From Candidatus Omnitrophota bacterium (lineage in GTDB: Bacteria; Hinthialibacterota; Hinthialibacteria; Hinthialibacterales; Hinthialibacteraceae), in assembly GCA_040755155.1 (NCBI GenBank), contig JBFMBP010000077.1:1-59998 (forward strand): a stretch of DNA of 59,998 nucleotides, in the 5' to 3' direction. The stretch's first letter is position 1; every line of letters begins with the position of its first letter. Below are positions 55,637 to 59,998 of the stretch, piece by piece. The notes under the pieces were generated by a model. It worked only from the letters and a program-made list of their open reading frames with translations, was not told the origin of the DNA and ran no database searches. Position numbers and translations under genes: made by a program.

Positions 55637-55927
55637 TTATGCGAAAGCCACCCTAGAATGATAGACTTGGGTATAAGATTCCGAACCTGGTTCGCATTTT
55701 TGCACTAGAAAAGTCCCCAACTCGGTCGTTTTCGTGGTTTCGCGAAGCGCTTCAATCTCGGAATTATATGCGCCTAGCACTTCTTCGCCCTTAATCACGA
55801 CGAACTTTCCGTTATATTGCTTCACCAATTCATCCTGATGCTGCAAATAATATTCGAACTCTTTTTCAAGAGGTTTCATGGTTTTCTCTGCCGTTTCTCT
55901 TAATCTCTTCAACCCAATTATCGGCAT
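55637..55927 (-). CDS. Small protein of the DUF5678 type, partner of the retropepsin-like gene
   Basis: The 96 residues contain YYLQHQDELVKQYNGKFVVI followed by KGEEVLGAYNSEIEAL and a C-terminal FLVQKCEPGSESYTQVYHSR. This is the pattern of small DUF5678-like proteins that are often encoded just before retropepsin-like proteases. The C-terminal CEPG may be a protease-associated feature, but that is inference. The ATG at 55927 has no Shine-Dalgarno site; an ATG at 55879 (MKPLEKEF) may be the true start. The two genes are directly abutted. Confidence 0.75.
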   Translation of the reverse strand: MPIIGLKRLRETAEKTMKPLEKEFEYYLQHQDELVKQYNGKFVVIKGEEVLGAYNSEIEALRETTKTTELGTFLVQKCEPGSESYTQVYHSRVAFA

Positions 55928-56278
55928 CGCATTTCAACTCTATAAAATATTATCAATAGATCCACTTCTTTGTCAACGGAGAATATTCGGTAAGCCCACC
56001 ATATCCACTTATTCCACCACCATTGCCAATAAATCCGAATCTGCCACCGATTTTTCATAAATTACGGACGCCCTAACCCGTATTCCAGCTTTCCCATCTC
56101 CGCCTCCAAAAATCCAATCCCTCAATTATCCCCTCAATTTAAGAGAATAGAAGGGAATTATAGGGAATAGGAGGTTAAACCGTCTAAGGAAGTTGAAAAC
56201 AAAATCGCAATTTTTCAAGTGAAGATTTATAAAGGGTTAAAACAATAAAAAGGCGGGAAAACAGAGGTTAAAGAATCA
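55928..56278. other. Gene-free spacer
   Basis: About 350 AT-rich bases between a minus-strand gene pair and a minus-strand tRNA. A short partly palindromic stretch (GGGAATTATAGGGAATAGG with nearby CCTATT-like words) is present. I see no gene or terminator. Confidence 0.4.
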
Positions 56279-56352
56279 TGGGCCCACTAGGACTCGAACC
56301 TAGGACCGACCGGTTATGAGCCGGTAGCTCTAACCAACTGAGCTATGGGCCC
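56279..56352 (-). tRNA. tRNA with anticodon CAT (probably Ile2, possibly elongator Met)
   Basis: The 74-nt minus-strand sequence is a full cloverleaf: acceptor GGGCCCA / TGGGCCC, D-arm GCTCAGTTGGTTAGAGC, anticodon stem ACCGG / CCGGT with loop CTCATAA, T-arm GGTTCGAGTCC, discriminator A, no encoded CCA. CAT anticodons serve Met or, after lysidine modification, Ile (AUA). The overall sequence is closer to bacterial Ile2 tRNAs that I remember, but sequence alone does not prove it. Confidence 0.9.
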
Positions 56353-56707
56353 GCGTTTATTACTCTATGTCAACTTCCGTCTCCGTCAAGACATCGCGAT
56401 CTGCGGGCAGGCATTTTATCGTCATGCCGCCTCGCCATAAATGCTTCTATTCTCTTGGATCGACGCAAACAAACAAAAAGGCGCGAAAAAACGTAAAATG
56501 CTCACCGCAAACCCTTTGCGGCATCGGCGCTGTCGCCTATCATTACAGAAAGCCGAATTTCCGAATTCAATCGTCCTTGATCGCATTCCTTTTAGGATAA
56601 TCCGCTTCCCGTTGGATTGTCAAACAGGTTGAAGCGTAATGGTTTCGCGGCGGCGATTTAAACTCCGCCCAAAGAGTCCAATGTTATATTTAGGATTAGG
56701 TTTTCTT
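56353..56707. other. Spacer between the tRNA and the PfkB kinase gene
   Basis: About 350 bases containing the tRNA promoter at its left end. Plus-strand frames here (including a 23-codon in-frame extension of the kinase from 56639) are Arg/Lys-rich and unconvincing. Nothing else is recognised. Confidence 0.4.
56362..56389 (-). promoter_or_regulatory. Likely promoter of the CAT-anticodon tRNA
   Basis: On the minus strand, TTGACG (-35) and TAGAGT (-10) are separated by 16 bases. The -10 box ends 9 bases before the mature 5' end, which is close but possible. Confidence 0.5.
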
Positions 56708-57631
56708 ATGAGCAATTCCCAATTACTCATCGTCGGCTCCGTGGGTTTCGATACCGTCCGTACGCCTTACGCAAGCGGCGAACGCATTTTGGGCGGCACG
56801 GCGGTTTATGCTTCCTGTTCCGCCAGCCATTTCGCGAAATCCGCCATCGTCGGCGTTGTAGGCGACGATTTTCCGCTTGAACACGAAAAATTGCTCGAAT
56901 CCAAATCGGTCGATTTAACATGTTTGGAGCGGCGTCCCGGCGCCACTTTCCATTGGAAGGGCTATTACGAGGGCGATATGAACCAGGCTATTACCGAAGA
57001 CACCCAACTCGGCGTCTTTGGCGATTTTTCGCCCAAAATTCCCGATTCCCATCGTAACATTCCTTTTCTCTTCTTGGGAAATATCCACCCGCAGCTGCAA
57101 TTGGACGTATTGGACGCCATGTCAGGGAATCCCATCGTTGCGGCGGATACCATGAATTTCTGGATTAACGGCGAACCCGAACTTTTGCGAAAAGTCATAA
57201 CCCGCGTGCAGATCATGCTGGTCAACGACGGCGAAGCGCGCATGATTTCTGGAAAAACCAAACTGCTGGAAGCGGCGAATTTCATTTTGGATATGGGACC
57301 GAAAGTCGTCGTTATCAAGAAGGGCGAGCATGGCGCAATGCTTTTTTCCAAAGAGGATATCTTCGCCGTCCCGGCAATTCCACTGCGGACGGCCAAAGAT
57401 CCCACCGGCGCAGGGGACACTTTCGCAGGCGGCATGATGGGCTGCCTGGCAATGTTGGGCAACATAGCAATAGCCTCCTTGCGGCAAGCCGCCGCCGTGG
57501 GAACCGTGATGGCTTCTTTCACCGTGGAAGATATCAGCCTTAACCGCTTGGTCTCCGTGAAAAAAGAGGATATTCGGGAACGTTTGCAGATTTTGAGGAA
57601 ATTAACGGATTTTGGAGAGATTATAATATAA
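56708..57631 (+). CDS. PfkB-family sugar or nucleoside kinase
   Basis: The 307-residue protein starts QLLIVGSVGFDTVRTP with the PfkB substrate-binding start and GGTAVYASCSASHF as the first glycine signature. The anion hole and catalytic base are in DPTGAGDTFAGGMMG near residue 235. ATP-dependent PfkB kinases phosphorylate sugars, nucleosides or fructose 6-phosphate; the substrate cannot be read here. The ATG at 56708 fits the family; an ATG at 56639 would add 23 basic residues that do not belong. A GGATTAGG site lies about 8 bases upstream. The hairpin repeat at 57639 begins 8 bases after its stop. Confidence 0.9.
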   Translation: MSNSQLLIVGSVGFDTVRTPYASGERILGGTAVYASCSASHFAKSAIVGVVGDDFPLEHEKLLESKSVDLTCLERRPGATFHWKGYYEGDMNQAITEDTQLGVFGDFSPKIPDSHRNIPFLFLGNIHPQLQLDVLDAMSGNPIVAADTMNFWINGEPELLRKVITRVQIMLVNDGEARMISGKTKLLEAANFILDMGPKVVVIKKGEHGAMLFSKEDIFAVPAIPLRTAKDPTGAGDTFAGGMMGCLAMLGNIAIASLRQAAAVGTVMASFTVEDISLNRLVSVKKEDIRERLQILRKLTDFGEIII

Positions 57632-57638
57632 CAATAAC

Positions 57639-57758
57639 GAGGCTCTTGAAAAATTCCATTATTCCTCCCCCAAGCTTGGGGGAGGTTAGGAAGGGGTTGC
57701 TTTAAGTCTAATAAAATCAACCCCCCTCTAACTCCTCCCAAACTTGGGGGGAGAATTT
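57639..57758. repeat. CCTCCCCCAAG hairpin repeat
   Basis: The perfect 22-bp palindrome CCTCCCCCAAG/CTTGGGGGAGG lies at 57664-57685. A second, imperfect one covers 57727-57752, and the two pair with each other over about 35 bases. The outer words GAGGCTCTTG and AAAATTC recur at 59842. It may act as a bidirectional terminator for pfkB. Confidence 0.75.
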
Positions 57759-57860
57759 AATAGCTTACTTTATCAATTTTGCTAGAGCCTCAAGAACGTT
57801 AAACATTATTCGGCCGCATCGATCGTTGATTCCGAAGCCGATGACGCCATTGGACGACGA

Positions 57861-58568
57861 ATGAGCTATTCCATCATTATTCCCGCCTACAACGAAGAAG
57901 GGCGCATCGGCGCTACGGTGCGCGATTATGCTTCCTTCGTGGAATCCTCCATGCCGAGGGATTCGACGGAAATCTTGCTGATCGTCAACGGCTCCGGCGA
58001 CCGCACAGGCGATATCGCGCGGGAATTGGAAAAAGAGTACTCCTTCGTTCATGCGTGGATCAGACCGGAACGGATGGGCAAAGGCGGGGCCGTTTTGCAG
58101 GGATTCGAATTGGCGCAAGGAGAGATCGTCGCTTTCGCCGACGCAGATAACGCCACCACGGCGCCGGAACTTAAAAAATTGCTTGACTGCGTCGAGACGG
58201 GCGCCGACGCCGCCATCGGGTCTCGTTGGCTGCCGGACAGCCGCCAGACCATCCCGCAGCCATTGGCGCGGCGCATCGCCAGCCGCGTTTTCAACTTGAT
58301 CGTCCGGCTGATGTTTCAATTGCCCTATCGCGATACGCAATGCGGCGCCAAAGCGTTTCGCCGCGACGCCATACGGAAAGTACGTCCATCGATTCATTCC
58401 AAGGGTTGGGCTTTCGACGTGGCGTTGATTTGGAACTTGCGACGCCAGGGTTTCCAGGTTGTGGAAACGCCGATCGTCTGGAGCGACAATTCCTGTTCCC
58501 GGCTGCGAATGCACCGCGATGCGCCCGCAATGCTGATCGAGTTGATTAAATTGCGGTTGGGATGGTGA
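57861..58568 (+). CDS. GT2 family glycosyltransferase (dolichyl-phosphate-sugar synthase-like)
   Basis: The 235-residue protein has the GT-A opening SIIIPAYNEEGRIGATVRDY, a basic MGKGGAVLQGFELAQGE turn, the metal-binding FADADN (D-x-D, about residue 94-96), and RDTQCGAKAFRRDA with WAFDVALIWNLRRQG. This is the pattern of polyprenyl-phosphate glucose or mannose synthases (ALG5-like). There is no membrane segment, so it would work at the inner face of the membrane. It probably makes a lipid-linked sugar donor of the type that GT87 enzymes such as 15233-16561 use. A GACGACGA tract, but no clear Shine-Dalgarno site, precedes the ATG. Confidence 0.92.
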   Translation: MSYSIIIPAYNEEGRIGATVRDYASFVESSMPRDSTEILLIVNGSGDRTGDIARELEKEYSFVHAWIRPERMGKGGAVLQGFELAQGEIVAFADADNATTAPELKKLLDCVETGADAAIGSRWLPDSRQTIPQPLARRIASRVFNLIVRLMFQLPYRDTQCGAKAFRRDAIRKVRPSIHSKGWAFDVALIWNLRRQGFQVVETPIVWSDNSCSRLRMHRDAPAMLIELIKLRLGW

Positions 58569-58602
58569 CGAATATTCGTCAAAAATCTTACTCAAAGAGT
58601 CA

Positions 58603-59730
58603 ATGCCTATGGATTTGCAGAAATATAGAAACGAATTCGTCCATCCCCAGCAAGATTCAATCTTTTTAAATCATGCGGGAGTATCTCCCTTGCCCCGTTG
58701 CGCGGAAGAGGCGATGAAGCGCGTCATCGATTTGAACCGCATTCTTTCGCCGGAAGCCTGGAAGGAAATTCAGCAACACGTCCCCGCCTGCCGCCGCGCC
58801 GTTGCGCACTTAATGAACGCCAATACGGATGAAATCGCTCTTACTCGCAACACTACGGAAGGCATCAACTGGGTTGCCAACGGCATCGACTGGCATGCCC
58901 AGGAAAGAATCGTCTCCATTCGCGGGGAATATCCCGCCAATATCTACCCCTGGATGCGCTTGCGCCGCAAAGGAGTCATCTTTCACCTTATCCAACCCAA
59001 AGGCGGCCGCGTCGATCCGGAAATGATCGAACAAGCCTTAACGCCCGGAACCCGGCTGCTTACGCTCAGCCTGGTGCAATTCACCACCGGCTTTCGCGCC
59101 GATTTGGAAGCCATTGGACAAATATGCAAGAAAAAGGGCGTTTTTTATATGGTGGATGTTATCCAAGGACTGGGCGCGCTGCCGGTGGATTTGAAAGCGG
59201 CGCAAGTCTCCTTCGCAGCGGGCGGCGCTCAAAAATGGCTGCTGGGGCCGCAAGGCGGGGGATTTTTTTATTGCGCCTCCGAACATCTCGCTTCCGTGAA
59301 CGTTACCAGCGTCGGTTCGGATTCGATGGCCCGGCCTGTACCTTATCTCGATTACGAATACGAACTGCGGAAGGACGCCGCCCGTTTCGAATACGCCACC
59401 CTGCCTACGCTTTGCATCGCGGGCATGAAAACATCGGTCGAAATGATTTTGGAGGCGGGCGCGGCGGAGATCAGCGAACGCATCCGTATCCTGACAGACA
59501 TACTTGTCGACGGCGCCAAGCGGAAGGGATACCGCTGCCACTCGCCGCGCGGCGACGGCGAATGGTCCGGCATTGTGGCTTTCACCCATTCGGTTTATTC
59601 CAATGAAACGGTTCTTTCCCAACTGCGCAGCCGCAACATCTTCGCTTTTGAACGGGAAGGTTGCATCCGTTTTGCGCCTCATTTCTATCAAACGGAAGCG
59701 GAGATGAGCCAAGTCGTGGACGCGATGTAG
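58603..59730 (+). CDS. Class V aminotransferase family protein (cysteine desulfurase-like)
   Basis: The 375-residue PLP enzyme begins with IFLNHAGVSPLPRCAEEAM, the usual start of the NifS/isopenicillin-N-epimerase branch. It has TRNTTEGINWVANG, the aspartate that pairs with PLP nitrogen in FYMVDVIQGLGALPVD, and the PLP lysine in FAAGGAQKWLLGPQGGGFFY. The active-site Cys loop of true cysteine desulfurases is not evident near the C-terminus, so an epimerase-like or selenocysteine-lyase-like activity is as likely. An AAAGAG site lies 5 bases before the ATG; another ATG is at 58609. It starts 34 bases after the glycosyltransferase gene. Confidence 0.9.
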   Translation: MPMDLQKYRNEFVHPQQDSIFLNHAGVSPLPRCAEEAMKRVIDLNRILSPEAWKEIQQHVPACRRAVAHLMNANTDEIALTRNTTEGINWVANGIDWHAQERIVSIRGEYPANIYPWMRLRRKGVIFHLIQPKGGRVDPEMIEQALTPGTRLLTLSLVQFTTGFRADLEAIGQICKKKGVFYMVDVIQGLGALPVDLKAAQVSFAAGGAQKWLLGPQGGGFFYCASEHLASVNVTSVGSDSMARPVPYLDYEYELRKDAARFEYATLPTLCIAGMKTSVEMILEAGAAEISERIRILTDILVDGAKRKGYRCHSPRGDGEWSGIVAFTHSVYSNETVLSQLRSRNIFAFEREGCIRFAPHFYQTEAEMSQVVDAM

Positions 59731-59841
59731 TTCATAGTTAAAGACCTTTTCTCTTCTATTTTTCCATATAGTCTATATTGTTTAATCCTAACGATTCTTC
59801 GTACAAATCCTAAATGGATTGATTCATTATTTATAACTCAT

Positions 59842-59907
59842 GAGCCTCTTGCAAAATTCTTTTATTCCTCCCCCAAGATTCAAGGATTTATAAGGGGGAG
59901 AAAATTT
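59842..59907. repeat. Truncated CCTCCCCCAAG hairpin repeat
   Basis: The words GAGCCTCTTG, AAAATTCTTTTATTCCTCCC and CCAAG repeat the left end of the element at 57639. The right arm is shortened to GGGGGAGAAAATTT. It lies between two convergent genes and may serve as their terminator. Confidence 0.6.
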
Positions 59908-59917
59908 GACTCTACGG

Positions 59918-59998
59918 TTAGCGAAAGCGAAAGTCAAGTTTGAAGTTGTAAAGCCATGGGATGCGGGGATCGACGTTTTCTTGGGCGAGGCGGGAGGG
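59918..59998 (-). CDS. C-terminal end of an unidentified protein (cut by window edge)
   Basis: On the minus strand a frame runs from the window edge to TAA at 59918-59920. Its 26 residues are codon-like in composition and end NVDPRIPWLYNFKLDFRFR. Alternating hydrophobic residues and a final aromatic-rich strand resemble the last strand of outer-membrane beta-barrels, but the fragment is too short to be sure. Confidence 0.45.
   Translation of the reverse strand, partial: PSRLAQENVDPRIPWLYNFKLDFRFR

Noticed and set aside
57715-57864. Possible tail of a lost gene ending ATGA at the GT2 start
   Set aside because: The frame ends in TGA overlapping the GT2 ATG, but half of it reads through the hairpin repeat and there is no start codon or recognisable sequence.
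57765-58595. 276-codon minus-strand frame opposite the GT2 gene
   Set aside because: The plus strand carries all GT-A motifs in order. The minus-strand translation has no recognisable domain and the composition of an antisense shadow.

Overview
This window is about 60 kb of a bacterial chromosome with mixed base composition. Housekeeping genes are moderately GC-rich, while spacers and some surface-protein genes are AT-rich. It carries bacterial housekeeping genes (mfd, gatC, purM, accD, trpBA), many clear Shine-Dalgarno sites of the GGAGG type, two tRNA genes and several intrinsic terminators. Very large secreted proteins with dockerin, cohesin, IPT/TIG, FG-GAP, parallel beta-helix and Pro/Thr-rich linkers sit beside Tat-exported Gfo/Idh/MocA-like and aldo/keto-reductase-like proteins, URO-D-family methyltransferase homologues and SUMF1-fold lectin-like proteins. 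This mix resembles uncultured, polysaccharide-degrading Gram-negative lineages (Hydrogenedentota, Sumerlaeota or PVC/FCB neighbours). That placement is inference, because no rRNA or marker gene in the window fixes the phylum.

Layout. 1-7.7 kb: tail of an unknown gene, a CheY-like receiver, a URO-D-family protein, a Pro/Gln-rich small protein, endonuclease V and Mfd. 8-15 kb: exported carbohydrate-related proteins (SUMF1-fold protein, clan GH-A glycosidase-like protein, GH127-type arabinofuranosidase with a discoidin tail, beta-helix protein). 15-20.3 kb: a GT87-type membrane glycosyltransferase, an unpaired DUF433 antitoxin, an asp23-amaP-gatC run, a hypothetical gene followed by a coding remnant, and a Tat-exported TIM-barrel protein. 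20.4-29.3 kb: three surface-protein genes on the minus strand; the first two share a duplicated C-terminal module. 30.1-38.1 kb: one 2673-residue protein with an N-terminal dockerin-like region and a C-terminal cohesin-like domain.

38.1-43.8 kb is the most unusual accessory stretch. An AAA ATPase overlaps a DUF4276/TOPRIM-like gene, which overlaps a 38-codon ORF. This cassette lies between two copies of the leader and first codons of a membrane-anchored carboxypeptidase-regulatory-repeat protein; the upstream copy is fused to what looks like the last codons of a YggS-family gene. 43.8-46.6 kb: purM and a Gfo/Idh/MocA oxidoreductase. 46.7-48.7 kb: a toxin-antitoxin island (VapBC, a beheaded DUF4258 toxin with an intact YgiT-type antitoxin, MntA-HepT, an unpaired HicB) ending next to tRNA-Ala. 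49-52 kb: accD and trpBA on the minus strand. 53-60 kb: a methyltransferase overlapping a second URO-D homologue, a retropepsin-like protease with SEC-C tail, a CAU-anticodon tRNA, a PfkB kinase, a GT2 glycosyltransferase, a class V aminotransferase and the tail of an unknown minus-strand gene.

Several small non-coding repeat families are scattered between genes: a roughly 300-bp element with terminal inverted repeats (two copies), a CCTCCCCCAAG hairpin family (four related sites), and two other inverted-repeat elements. Most promoters cannot be identified with confidence; those upstream of the two tRNAs are the clearest.
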